Below, piece by piece: positions 1 through 7,199 of a DNA stretch of 9,759 nucleotides. Both the position numbers and the translations under genes were made by a program. Source of the DNA: DASTWM01 sp035765855. GTDB taxonomy: Bacteria > Chloroflexota > Chloroflexia > Chloroflexales > Roseiflexaceae. The notes beneath the pieces were generated by a model. That model had not been told where the DNA came from. It saw nothing but the letters and a program-made list of their open reading frames with translations, and searched no databases. Location of the stretch: NCBI GenBank assembly GCA_035765855.1, contig DASTWM010000099.1:1-9759 (forward strand). The letters run 5' to 3'. Numbering within the stretch: the stretch's first letter is position 1; each line of letters starts with the position of its first letter.

Positions 1-2
1 AC

Positions 3-1109
3 ATGCTGGCGAGCCTGCTTGCGCTGCTCTCGCTGTACCTGTTCGCGCGGCTGCTGTTAAAGCAGGGCAATCGCTGGACGAGGGTGTGGTTCGTCGTGGC
101 AACCGCAGCCATGCTGTACACGTTTTACCTGATGTTTCTTGTGGTCGTGTTCGAGAACAGCGTGATTGTCGTGCTCTGGCTGCGCCGCCGCTTGCCGCGC
201 GCGCACCTCGTCGCATGGCTGCGCAGCCAGATCGTGCTGGCGCTGGCTGTCGTGCCGACCCTTCTTTCAGTCGCGTTCGCGCTGACGTGGTCGCATGGAC
301 GAAGCGGCTACGGTCTAACCTGGATCCCACGGCCCGGCCTGCAAGCGTTGATCAAAACCGCCATTCTGTTCATCACCGGCGATCCATCGTATGGCCCGAC
401 GGGTATCACGCTCATGCGCGGGTTGAGCCTGCTGGTGATTATGCTGCTCGGCGTTCTGGGCATCGCAGTGTACATGCGGCGCAGCGCGCGTGGCACGGCC
501 GACGACGAAGGCCCGCGCATCTTGTTCGTTGCGGCAGCAGCGGGGTTTCCCTGGGCCGCCGTGTTCATTGTCTCGCAGGCGCGCCCGATCTATAACGAAA
601 AATACCTGCTGTTTGTGATACCACTGCTTGCCATCCTGATCGCATGGATCATCATCCGCGCGCGCTCCGTGCTGCTGGCTTGCGGGATCATGCTGGCGCT
701 GCTGGGGCTGACGATCACCGCGCTCGGCGTGTATTACACCGAGCCGGACGGCGAACAATGGCGCGAGGCGACTGGCTACGTGCGCTCGGCCTACCAGCCC
801 GGCGATCTGATCATTATCTCGCCGGGGTTCTATGGCCGACCGTTCACGTACTATTTTGCTGGCAGCTTTCCCGACAACATCCACGCGCTCGATCATGTCG
901 CGGCTATTACCGACGCAAACGGGGTTGTTCAGGCGTTCGATGCCGCGCATGCAGGCGGGAGCGCGACAGCGCGGCGCATCTGGCTTGTTTCCGGCTACGC
1001 TCCGGTAGATTCGGCTACCTCGGCATGGACGCAGCGCTCATTCAGAGCGCGGGATCAGCAGGATTTCGTTGGCGTGCATGTGCAGCTGTTGGAGCGTGCC
1101 GGGCCGTAA
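3..1109 (+). CDS. GT39-like polytopic membrane glycosyltransferase, C-terminal part (5' end outside window)
   Basis: This is the C-terminal 368 residues of a multi-pass membrane protein. The frame is open at the left edge, so the methionine at base 3 is probably internal. Hydrophobic segments lie at about residues 3-19, 29-59, 73-96, 138-157, 172-191, 200-219 and 221-243. A soluble tail of about 125 residues follows and would face outside. The segment RPIYNEKYLLFVIPLLAIL and the WREATGYVRSAYQPGDLIII stretch after the last membrane span resemble GT39/PMT-like GT-C transferases. Those enzymes take a sugar from a polyprenyl-phosphate donor on the outer membrane face. The N-terminal catalytic Asp/Glu loop that would prove the family is outside the window. 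The gene ends 48 bases before the next, with no terminator between them. Another GT-C family or an O-antigen-ligase-like protein remains possible. The membrane topology is seen; the family is inferred. Confidence 0.62.
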   Translation: MLASLLALLSLYLFARLLLKQGNRWTRVWFVVATAAMLYTFYLMFLVVVFENSVIVVLWLRRRLPRAHLVAWLRSQIVLALAVVPTLLSVAFALTWSHGRSGYGLTWIPRPGLQALIKTAILFITGDPSYGPTGITLMRGLSLLVIMLLGVLGIAVYMRRSARGTADDEGPRILFVAAAAGFPWAAVFIVSQARPIYNEKYLLFVIPLLAILIAWIIIRARSVLLACGIMLALLGLTITALGVYYTEPDGEQWREATGYVRSAYQPGDLIIISPGFYGRPFTYYFAGSFPDNIHALDHVAAITDANGVVQAFDAAHAGGSATARRIWLVSGYAPVDSATSAWTQRSFRARDQQDFVGVHVQLLERAGP

Positions 1110-1157
1110 ATCGGGTGGAAGAATGCTTCATCGTCTTTTGAATGGCGGGAGCAGCGT

Positions 1158-2411
1158 ATGCAAGGCGAAACGATTCTCTGTATTGCCACGCGGGCATGGC
1201 GCTCGCTCTGGCGCGACTCGCAGCAGATCATGTCGCGCATGGCGCGTCAGAATCGCATTCTGTATTTCGATCCGGGCCGGAACCCGGATCGGGCGGTTGG
1301 CGCGGAAATGTGGCGCAACGCGCCGCATTTCCTGGCGCTGCGCTACGAAGCGATCAGCAGGAACCTGTTCGTCATTCCAACGCCATCCTGCCTGCCGATC
1401 GCGCGCCGGCATCTGCCGCATGCTGCGCTGCGGTTCACCGTGCCACTGACGGCGCGCCTCAACAGCCGCATCCTGATCCGGCATGTGCGCCGCGCCATGC
1501 AGGAACTGGGCGTGCAGACGCCAATTCTCTGGCTGTACGAGCCGTTTCATGTGCATCTCGCCGGTCAGTTCGACGAGAAACTGGTCTGTTACTACAACTA
1601 CGATGAATACCCGGATGCGCTGCAAAATGTGCGTATCAAAGCCATGATGCGCGCGTATGATAACTGGCTGACGAGCCGGGCGGATGTGGTCTTCGCCACA
1701 TCGCAGGCGCAATGCCGCCAGCGCGCGTCCGTGAATCCGCAGACCTATTTCATGCCCAACGGCGTTGATTTTAAGCTGTTCAACCGCGCCATGTCGCCGT
1801 ACGTGCCGCTCCCGCCTGATATTGCCGGGCTGCCACGCCCGATCATCGGCTTCGCGGGCTGGCTCGGCTATCACATCGACTGTGACCTGCTCAAGCGGGT
1901 TGCCGAAGCATTTCCGCATGGCACGCTGGCGCTGATCGGCCCGGATGATCTTCCCTCGGCGGGGCGGCAGCAGTTGCGCGCGCTGCCGAATGTCACATTT
2001 CTGGGCCGCAAGGAGCGCGCGGAGCTGCCCGGCTACCTCAAAGCGTTCGACGTAGCGCTCATGCCGTATGCGTTCGTCGGCCATATTCGCTCGGCGTATC
2101 CGCTGAAGTTGCATGAATATCTGGCCGCCGGGCTGCCGAGCGTGGCGGTCGCGCTGCCGGAGCTGGAGCCGTTCCGGCATGTCGTCCGGGTGGCCGAGAC
2201 ACATGTGCAGTTCATCGAACACATTCGCGCGGCGCTGGACGACAGCGCACCCGAGGCGATCGCGGCGCGGGTTGAGGTAGCGCGGGCCAACACATGGGAC
2301 CAGCGCGTTATGGACATGTACCGGGTGCTGCGCGAGCGGCTTGCACAGGCGGAAGGAGCGCACGGTGAAGATTACGTTCATCGTCTGGACACACTACGAC
2401 CGGCGTCCTGA
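1158..2411 (+). CDS. GT4-family (GT-B fold) glycosyltransferase
   Basis: A 417-residue cytoplasmic or membrane-associated glycosyltransferase, the usual length for GT-B enzymes. The C-terminal nucleotide-sugar domain shows FMPNGVDFKLF (N201-G202-V203-D204), the FAGWLGYHID strand-turn, VTFLGRKERAELPGYLKAFD, and the donor-site segment YPLKLHEYLAAGLPSVA with E320. This order is typical of retaining GT4 enzymes. The N-terminal half has KLVCYYNYDEYPDAL, similar in style to TuaH-like transferases of wall and capsule polymers; that comparison is from memory. The ATG at 1158 is supported by GGGAG at 1147-1151 with a 6-base spacer. The 3' end overlaps the next gene by 47 bases, implying translational coupling. 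Donor and acceptor sugars cannot be told from the sequence. The long open frame on the opposite strand here is a G+C-rich shadow. Confidence 0.87.
   Translation: MQGETILCIATRAWRSLWRDSQQIMSRMARQNRILYFDPGRNPDRAVGAEMWRNAPHFLALRYEAISRNLFVIPTPSCLPIARRHLPHAALRFTVPLTARLNSRILIRHVRRAMQELGVQTPILWLYEPFHVHLAGQFDEKLVCYYNYDEYPDALQNVRIKAMMRAYDNWLTSRADVVFATSQAQCRQRASVNPQTYFMPNGVDFKLFNRAMSPYVPLPPDIAGLPRPIIGFAGWLGYHIDCDLLKRVAEAFPHGTLALIGPDDLPSAGRQQLRALPNVTFLGRKERAELPGYLKAFDVALMPYAFVGHIRSAYPLKLHEYLAAGLPSVAVALPELEPFRHVVRVAETHVQFIEHIRAALDDSAPEAIAARVEVARANTWDQRVMDMYRVLRERLAQAEGAHGEDYVHRLDTLRPAS
2351..2358 (+). promoter_or_regulatory. Ribosome binding site that fixes the GTG start at 2365
   Basis: GGAAGGAG sits 6 bases before GTG at 2365, inside the end of the upstream gene. 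It places the start of the next gene at 2365. An in-frame upstream TTG at 2341 would put this Shine-Dalgarno sequence inside the coding region. Confidence 0.8.
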
Positions 2412-3333
2412 ATTGGTCGCGCGGCAGCTTGGCGCGGCGCTGCACTACGTCTCCTACGGGCGGCACGGGCGGGTGCTGCAAGCGCCGCTGCGCTACCTTG
2501 TGCAGGCGGCGCGCACATGGAACATCCTGGATGCCGAGCGCCCTGATGTCGTCTTTGTGCAAAATCCGCCAATCTTCGCGCCGCTGGTGGTGGCGCGCTA
2601 TGCCCGGCGCGCGGGCGCGCGGTATGTGCTCGACTCGCATTCCGGCGCATTTCTGTCGCCAAAATGGCGTTGGGCCAGCGGGCTGCACCGGCGGCTGGCG
2701 CGCGGCGCGCTGACGACGATTGTGCAGAATGGGCCGCTGGCCGAGGTGGTGTGCGGCTGGGGCTGCTCGGTCTCGCTGCTGGGCTTCACGCCCGGCGAGT
2801 ATCCGCATGGCGAAGCATTTCCGCTCGATGGCGCGTTTAATGTCGCTGTGATCAGCACCTATGGCGAGGATGAGCCGCTCGATGTGGTGTGGGAAACGGC
2901 GCGGCGCATGCCAGATGTCGCATTTTATGTGACCGGCGACGCGCGCCATGCCGATCAGCGGCTGCTGGCCGAGAAGCCGGAAAACTGCCACCTGACCGGC
3001 TACCTGAGCTATGAGCGCTACATCGGCCTGCTGCGCACCACCGGCGCTGTCATTGATCTGACGACCCAGGACAACACGCTGCTGATGGGTGCCTATGAGG
3101 CGGTCGCGCTTGGCACGCCGCTGATCGTCTCGGATTGGCCGGTGCTGCGCGATTACTTTTCGCGCGGCGCGGTGCATGTGCCAAACACCGTGGAGGGGCT
3201 GCGGATAGGCATCCGGCGCGTCCAGCATGAACGCGCCGCGCTATCTGATGAAATGATCGCACTGCGGGAACATTTGCATGACGAATGGAACCGCCGGTTC
3301 ACTGAACTACAGCATGTGCTGGTGAGCGCATAG
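2365..3333 (+). CDS. GT-B glycosyltransferase, ALG1/GT4-like
   Basis: A 322-residue glycosyltransferase using a GTG start chosen by the strong Shine-Dalgarno at 2351-2358; the protein then opens with KITFIVWTHYDRRPE. The first domain has VVFVQNPPIFAPLVVARYAR (Q66-N67-P68-P69) and VLDSHSGAFL (D90-S91-H92), matching the 'NPP...D.H' pattern of ALG1-like transferases. The second domain has FNVAVISTYGEDEPLDVVWE, VAFYVTGD, LTGYLSYERYIGLLR, and the donor-site segment GAYEAVALGTPLIVSDW with E245. It is shorter than most GT4 enzymes but both Rossmann domains are present. It overlaps the upstream glycosyltransferase by 47 bases and ends 14 bases before the polyprenyl-phosphate glycosyltransferase gene, so the three are probably co-expressed. 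It likely extends a lipid-linked glycan in the cytoplasm. The sugar specificity is unknown. Confidence 0.86.
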   Translation: MKITFIVWTHYDRRPELVARQLGAALHYVSYGRHGRVLQAPLRYLVQAARTWNILDAERPDVVFVQNPPIFAPLVVARYARRAGARYVLDSHSGAFLSPKWRWASGLHRRLARGALTTIVQNGPLAEVVCGWGCSVSLLGFTPGEYPHGEAFPLDGAFNVAVISTYGEDEPLDVVWETARRMPDVAFYVTGDARHADQRLLAEKPENCHLTGYLSYERYIGLLRTTGAVIDLTTQDNTLLMGAYEAVALGTPLIVSDWPVLRDYFSRGAVHVPNTVEGLRIGIRRVQHERAALSDEMIALREHLHDEWNRRFTELQHVLVSA

Positions 3334-3347
3334 CAAAGGAGGGCTGT

Positions 3348-4136
3348 ATGCTCGCGATGGTGGTCATTCCGACCTACAACGAGCGCGAGAACATTACCGC
3401 AATCGTCAAAGCTATTCTTGCTCAGGGCGACGAGTTTCAGGTGACGATTGTTGACGATAACTCGCCCGACGGAACCGGCGCGCTGGCCGACCTCCTCGAA
3501 GCGCAGGACCGACGCGTGCATGTGATTCATCGTCCGTGCAAGCAGGGCCTGGGTACGGCCTATGTCGAAGGTTTTAGCTATGCCTTGCAGCGCAACGCCG
3601 ACTACATTTTCGAAATGGATGCCGACTTTTCGCACGATCCGTCCATGCTGCCGGCCTTTCTCGCGCAGATGAATGATGCCGATGTGGTGATCGGATCGCG
3701 CTATGCCAGGGGGCTGGCGGTGGTGAATTGGTCGGTGAAGCGGCTGGTGCTGAGCCTGGCCGCCAACCAGTACGCGCGCTGGATCACCAGCCTGGATCTG
3801 CGCGATTGCACCGCCGGATTCAAATGTTTCCGGCGCGAGGTGCTGGAGCGCATTGATCTCTCGCGGGTGTATTCCAATGGGTATGCCTTTCAGGTCGAGA
3901 TGAACTTCCGGGCGCAGCGCATGGGCTATCGCCTGGTGGAAATTCCGATCGTGTTCTTCGACCGCCAGGCTGGCCATTCGAAAATGTCGACGAAAATTGC
4001 GCGCGAAGCGTTCTGGCACATCTTCAAAATGCGCCTGAGCAGCATGGTCCAGCCGGGCCGGTTTGCGCCCGCGCCGCTGGCCGTGCCGTTGATCGCCCAT
4101 CCTTCAATCGCCAGCTCGCAGGAGACAGACTCATGA
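3348..4136 (+). CDS. GT2 polyprenyl-phosphate mannosyltransferase (DPM1-like)
   Basis: A 262-residue GT2 enzyme of the dolichyl/polyprenyl-phosphate mannose synthase type. It moves a hexose, classically mannose from GDP-mannose, onto a polyprenyl phosphate on the cytoplasmic face. The motifs are in order: VVIPTYNERENI (residues 5-16), IVDDNSPDGTG with D36-D37, the metal-binding EMDADFSHDP with D91-A92-D93, VIGSRYARG (114-122), DCTAGFKCFRREVLERI (155-169), and FFDRQAGHSKMS near 203-214. No membrane segments follow, so this is the compact single-domain form, not the two-domain type with C-terminal helices. The start is set by AAGGAGGG at 3336-3343 with a 4-base spacer. The stop overlaps the next start (ATGA, 4133-4136). 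The GT39-like membrane protein at the left edge is a candidate user of its product. A polyprenyl-phosphate glucose or GlcNAc synthase is the main alternative. Confidence 0.9.
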   Translation: MLAMVVIPTYNERENITAIVKAILAQGDEFQVTIVDDNSPDGTGALADLLEAQDRRVHVIHRPCKQGLGTAYVEGFSYALQRNADYIFEMDADFSHDPSMLPAFLAQMNDADVVIGSRYARGLAVVNWSVKRLVLSLAANQYARWITSLDLRDCTAGFKCFRREVLERIDLSRVYSNGYAFQVEMNFRAQRMGYRLVEIPIVFFDRQAGHSKMSTKIAREAFWHIFKMRLSSMVQPGRFAPAPLAVPLIAHPSIASSQETDS

Positions 4137-5272
4137 ACATCAAATTTGTTGACCTCAACCGGCAGTATGCATCCATTGCGCCGGAGATAAACGAGGCCAT
4201 CCAGCGGGTGCTTGATCGCGCCGATTTTGTACTTGGAACCGAGGTCGAGCGTTTCGAGGAAGAGTTTGCCGACTATTGTGAAGCAGCGTATGCCGTGGGG
4301 CTCGATAGCGGCGCTTCGGCGCTGGAGCTTGGCCTGCAAGCACTGGGCGTCGGCCCCGGAGATGACGTGCTTGTTCCGGTCAACACCTTTTTTGCCAGCG
4401 CGGCGGCGATCGCGCATGTCGGTGCGCGACCTGTCTTTGTGGATGTCGATCCGATTACCTATACGATCGATGTTTCGCAGGCAGCATCGCTGATCACCCC
4501 GCGCACCAAAGCAATTATGCCAGTCCATTTGTATGGTCAGCCAGCGGGCATGCAGCCGATCATGCAATTGGCGCAGCAGCATGGCCTGTGGGTCGTTGAG
4601 GATGCATGCCAGGCGCACGGTGCGCGCTACAACGGGCAGCGCGTCGGTGCGGTCGGGCATGTGGGTGCGTTCTCGTTTTATCCCGGCAAGAATCTTGGAG
4701 CGTATGGCGACGGCGGCGCGCTAGTGACGAACGACGCTGCATTAGCGGATCAGGTGCGCGTGCTGCGGAACTGCGGCCAGCGGGAAAAATACGTGCATAT
4801 TGCCATGGGCGGCAATCACCGGCTGGATACGCTTCAGGCAGCGGTATTGCGCGTGAAACTGCGCTATCTGGATATCTGGAATGCCATGCGGCGGAACTGG
4901 GCCGCGCACTACGATCAATTACTGGCGAGCTATGAACTGATCCGGCCACTGATGAGCATAAACGTTGAGCATGTGTTTCACTTGTATGTCGTTCAGGTGG
5001 AATCGCGTGATGCAATTCAGACTTTCTTAGGCAGCAAAGGCATCGCCACGGGTGTGCATTATCCACTTCCACTGCACTTGCAACCAGCTTTCGCGAATCT
5101 CGACTATCACCTGGGAGATTTTCCCATGGCCGAGCAAAGTGCGCCGCGCCTGCTGTCGTTACCGATGTTTGCAGAACTAACAGCGGCAGAAGTGGAGTAC
5201 GTAGCCGAATGCTTAGCTCTTGCCATGGGCGGCGAAACAGTCGGCTTGCAGGCGAAAAGCGTAAACGCATGA
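4133..5272 (+). CDS. DegT/DnrJ/EryC1/StrS PLP-dependent sugar aminotransferase
   Basis: A 379-residue fold-type I PLP aminotransferase, full length for the family. It transfers an amino group, usually from glutamate, to a keto sugar on a nucleotide carrier in the cytoplasm. Visible signatures are FVDLNRQYASI (residues 5-15), GLDSGASALELGLQALGVGPGDDVLVP, TKAIMPVHLYGQPAGM, VVEDACQAHGARYNG, and FSFYPGKNLGAYGDGGALVTN carrying the Schiff-base lysine K186. They are followed by NHRLDTLQAAVLRVKL and GVHYPLPLHLQP. The pattern is close to the 3-keto-sugar aminotransferases (QdtB/DesV-type), but the position on the ring cannot be assigned. The start overlaps the GT2 stop in an ATGA junction, with AGGAGA at 4120-4125. 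No dehydratase or epimerase that would supply the keto sugar is in the window. Base composition falls in the last third of the gene. Confidence 0.94.
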   Translation: MNIKFVDLNRQYASIAPEINEAIQRVLDRADFVLGTEVERFEEEFADYCEAAYAVGLDSGASALELGLQALGVGPGDDVLVPVNTFFASAAAIAHVGARPVFVDVDPITYTIDVSQAASLITPRTKAIMPVHLYGQPAGMQPIMQLAQQHGLWVVEDACQAHGARYNGQRVGAVGHVGAFSFYPGKNLGAYGDGGALVTNDAALADQVRVLRNCGQREKYVHIAMGGNHRLDTLQAAVLRVKLRYLDIWNAMRRNWAAHYDQLLASYELIRPLMSINVEHVFHLYVVQVESRDAIQTFLGSKGIATGVHYPLPLHLQPAFANLDYHLGDFPMAEQSAPRLLSLPMFAELTAAEVEYVAECLALAMGGETVGLQAKSVNA

Positions 5273-5333
5273 ACACGTTCTGACTGTGAGGAGTTGGACG
5301 GCTACAGGTGATCAATGCTCGGAGTTTATCTGC

Positions 5334-5337
5334 GAGG
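5334..5337 (+). promoter_or_regulatory. Ribosome binding site that favours the ATG at 5344
   Basis: GAGG (extendable to GAGGTG) lies 6 bases before ATG at 5344. The alternative in-frame GTG at 5308 has only a GAGGAG 14 bases upstream (5288-5293), too far for normal spacing. The shorter start is therefore preferred. The 71-base spacer 5273-5343 shows no terminator hairpin or convincing promoter. Confidence 0.62.
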
Positions 5338-5343
5338 TGCTCC

Positions 5344-6417
5344 ATGACAATGCTCAGCGAGAAAACAATTGTCGAACAACATAGTGGTGTTTTGGATGTT
5401 CAACTCAGCCAGGAGATAGCGCTGCTTCAGCCTGACAATCTTTTCACCTCACTTGACTGGTTGCATGTCCTTACCAATTGCTATGGCTTCAACATGGAAT
5501 GGTATGTCGTTCGGAACGAGCAGGCGCATATAGCAGCGGCCATGCCAGTATGCCGCATTGTTGATGAGGTATTTAGTGAGCGTCTGGTCGCGTTGCCATT
5601 TTCAGACTATTGTGATCCATGGCTCGCTTCTGAGAGTTGGTGGAGCGAAATTGCCGACTGTTTATGTGGACAAGGCATTCCTCTGCAACTACGCCTGCGG
5701 CACAATAACTCCCTTCAGTTGGATTCACGCTTTGTTGTGCAGAAGACCGCCCGCTGGCACGGGATCAGGGTTGCTGATTTGACGGAAGATGAACTCTGGC
5801 GAGGGTTACATGAAACACATCGCTGGGGCATTAACAAAGCGAAGCGCAGCGGCGTGACGATCAGGAAATCCACTGATCTAGAGGATTTGCGGGCATGGTA
5901 CGCGCTCCATTGTAAAGTGCGTAAGTATAAATATCAGTTGCTCCCGCAGCCATTCGCCTTCTTCGAAGAAATCTGGAAGCACTATATGGTTCCAGAGCAG
6001 GGCTTCCTTTTACTTGCCGAACGCGACTCTGCGCTACTTGCTGGAGCGGTATTTCTCGTGTCGGGCACGACTCTCAACTATAAGTTCAGCGCGAGTGATC
6101 GGTCGGCGCTGCACTACCAGCCCAACAACTTGCTGCTCTGGGAGGCCATTCGGCTGGCGCATGCGAGCAAGATGCGGAGGCTGGATCTGGGCGTCAGCGA
6201 TGATGATCAGCCGGGCCTGATCAGCTTCAAGCGCAGGTTCGGCGCGGTCGAGTCGGAGGTGGCGTTTGTGCGTTATCTGCCGGCCGGCTTCGAGGTACAA
6301 CGCGAGCGCCGAGTCCGGCAGTTGCTGGGCAGCGTCACCACGCTGCTCACCCGGCCAACCGTGCCGGATGAGGTGACGGCGGCGGCGGGGGAAACATTGT
6401 ACCGATATTTCGTTTGA
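5344..6417 (+). CDS. FemAB/GNAT-like acyl- or aminoacyltransferase
   Basis: A 357-residue protein with the two-lobed FemAB-like GNAT pattern (Acetyltransf_6 type). The diagnostic C-terminal lobe has HRWGINKAKRSGVTIRKS from about residue 159. It continues with FAFFEEIWKHYMVPEQGFLL, SALLAGAVFLVSG, YKFSASDRSALHYQPNNLLL, and a final LDLGVSDDDQPGLISFKRRFG (about 280-300), the most typical block of the family. Members attach amino acids or acyl groups to amines on peptidoglycan peptides, sugars or polysaccharide precursors in the cytoplasm. The DegT aminotransferase lies directly upstream and two methyltransferases follow, so acylation of an amino sugar is the best contextual guess; the real substrate is unknown. 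There is no signal peptide. The first two thirds are much lower in G+C than the last third and than the upstream glycosyltransferases, suggesting a recombined or acquired segment. Confidence 0.85.
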   Translation: MTMLSEKTIVEQHSGVLDVQLSQEIALLQPDNLFTSLDWLHVLTNCYGFNMEWYVVRNEQAHIAAAMPVCRIVDEVFSERLVALPFSDYCDPWLASESWWSEIADCLCGQGIPLQLRLRHNNSLQLDSRFVVQKTARWHGIRVADLTEDELWRGLHETHRWGINKAKRSGVTIRKSTDLEDLRAWYALHCKVRKYKYQLLPQPFAFFEEIWKHYMVPEQGFLLLAERDSALLAGAVFLVSGTTLNYKFSASDRSALHYQPNNLLLWEAIRLAHASKMRRLDLGVSDDDQPGLISFKRRFGAVESEVAFVRYLPAGFEVQRERRVRQLLGSVTTLLTRPTVPDEVTAAAGETLYRYFV

Positions 6418-6438
6418 TCTGGCTTGCTCGAAGCGCGC

Positions 6439-6443
6439 AGGAG
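6439..6443 (+). promoter_or_regulatory. Ribosome binding site that fixes the ATG at 6453
   Basis: AGGAG with a 9-base spacer precedes ATG at 6453. It is preferred over the in-frame TTG at 6414, which overlaps the upstream stop, has no clear Shine-Dalgarno and would add 13 residues unlike a methyltransferase N-terminus. Confidence 0.68.
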
Positions 6444-6452
6444 CACCACGCT

Positions 6453-7199
6453 ATGCAGCAAACATATTACTGGGACATCGCAAATGCGACCGGCATGGGC
6501 CGCTATCTCACGCGCACGGAGGGCAAGTTTATCGCCGGTTGCCTGGAGCAGCATCCAGCGGTGCGGACGATCCTCGACGTCGGCGGCGGGAGTGGGCGAT
6601 TTGCGATTCCGCTGACGACCAGAGGCTATCACGTTCTGGTGACTGAAGCGAGCCGCGTGCCATTGGATAATTTGAAACCGCGCGCCCCGCATGTTCCCTG
6701 CCTGTTGACGAGTGAGCAGACGGGCAGGCTGCCCGTTGCTGATTCAAGCGTTGATTGCGTGCTGTGCATTGAGGTGCCGTATCTGGTGGAAGATACAACC
6801 TGGTTCTTTGAGGAGTGCTATCGGGTGCTGCGGGAACAAGGCATTCTCATTGTTACGGCGCACAACAGGCTTTCATATAAAGGCCTGGGTAAACATTTTG
6901 TGTTAGGCCAAAAGCAGTTTTACAACTATAGCCTGCGCAATCTGCACGCACGGGCACGAAAAGCCGGGTTCGCCATCCTGCACGAGCATGGCTTTAACTG
7001 GCTGCCTGCGACGCGGGCATCGAACAGCGCGCTTATTCCCATGGCGGCATATATGGAGAAGCAGCTACAAACATTGTTCCGCTGGTCGGTCCATTTCAGT
7101 CCATGGGTACTCATCCTTGCACAAAAGCGTGATACCGAAGTGAACTACAAGGAGGCTTACAATGGAAATTGCTCGGCGCATGCGCAGCGACTGGGATAA
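6453..7199 (+). CDS. Class I SAM-dependent methyltransferase (first of two)
   Basis: A 248-residue methyltransferase of the small Rossmann (Methyltransf_11/25-like) type. Motif I is ILDVGGGSGRFAIPL (D42, G44-G45-G46-S47-G48). The acidic residue ending the second strand is the Glu of VLVTEAS. LPVADSSVDCVLCIEVPYLVED then gives the motif II/IV region, followed by FFEECYRVLREQGILIVTAH, the standard post-motif strand. The enzyme would methylate a small molecule, sugar or lipid-linked intermediate in the cytoplasm. Its start lies 35 bases after the FemAB-like gene. Its 3' end overlaps the next methyltransferase by 38 bases. The last 22 residues, after LILAQKR, run through the Shine-Dalgarno and start of the next gene and look like an appended tail, not part of the fold. 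The acceptor is unknown. It shares only fold-level motifs with its neighbour, so it does not look like a recent duplicate. Confidence 0.86.
   Translation: MQQTYYWDIANATGMGRYLTRTEGKFIAGCLEQHPAVRTILDVGGGSGRFAIPLTTRGYHVLVTEASRVPLDNLKPRAPHVPCLLTSEQTGRLPVADSSVDCVLCIEVPYLVEDTTWFFEECYRVLREQGILIVTAHNRLSYKGLGKHFVLGQKQFYNYSLRNLHARARKAGFAILHEHGFNWLPATRASNSALIPMAAYMEKQLQTLFRWSVHFSPWVLILAQKRDTEVNYKEAYNGNCSAHAQRLG
7149..7155 (+). promoter_or_regulatory. Strong ribosome binding site inside the upstream gene
   Basis: AAGGAGG with a 6-base spacer precedes ATG at 7162. It lies within the coding region of the first methyltransferase, so the second start is well defined despite the 38-base overlap. Confidence 0.82.

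Noticed and set aside
86..1141. Overlapping + strand frames (86-595 and 644-1141) inside the membrane transferase.
   Set aside because: They are Arg/Ala-rich, lack a ribosome binding site and conflict with a continuous hydrophobic-pattern frame.
1110..1157. Possible terminator or promoter between the membrane transferase and the next gene.
   Set aside because: Only 48 bases, with no stem-loop plus T-run and no paired -35/-10 boxes that I can see.
2341..2364. TTG start at 2341 for the ALG1-like glycosyltransferase.
   Set aside because: It would place the GGAAGGAG ribosome binding site inside the coding region, and the added residues do not resemble the family's N-terminus.
1128..2381. A 417-codon open frame on the - strand opposite the first complete glycosyltransferase, with similar long antisense frames at 2308-3228, 3153-4100 and 4560-5345.
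   Set aside because: The products are Arg/His/Gln-rich with no recognisable motifs and lie opposite well-supported genes. They are what G+C-rich third positions produce on the opposite strand.
5308..5343. GTG start at 5308 for the FemAB-like gene.
   Set aside because: The nearest Shine-Dalgarno is 14 bases away, while ATG 5344 has one at 6 bases. The longer form cannot be excluded completely.
6414..6452. TTG start at 6414 overlapping the FemAB-like stop.
   Set aside because: There is no convincing ribosome binding site, and ATG 6453 has AGGAG at 9 bases and a normal methyltransferase N-terminus.
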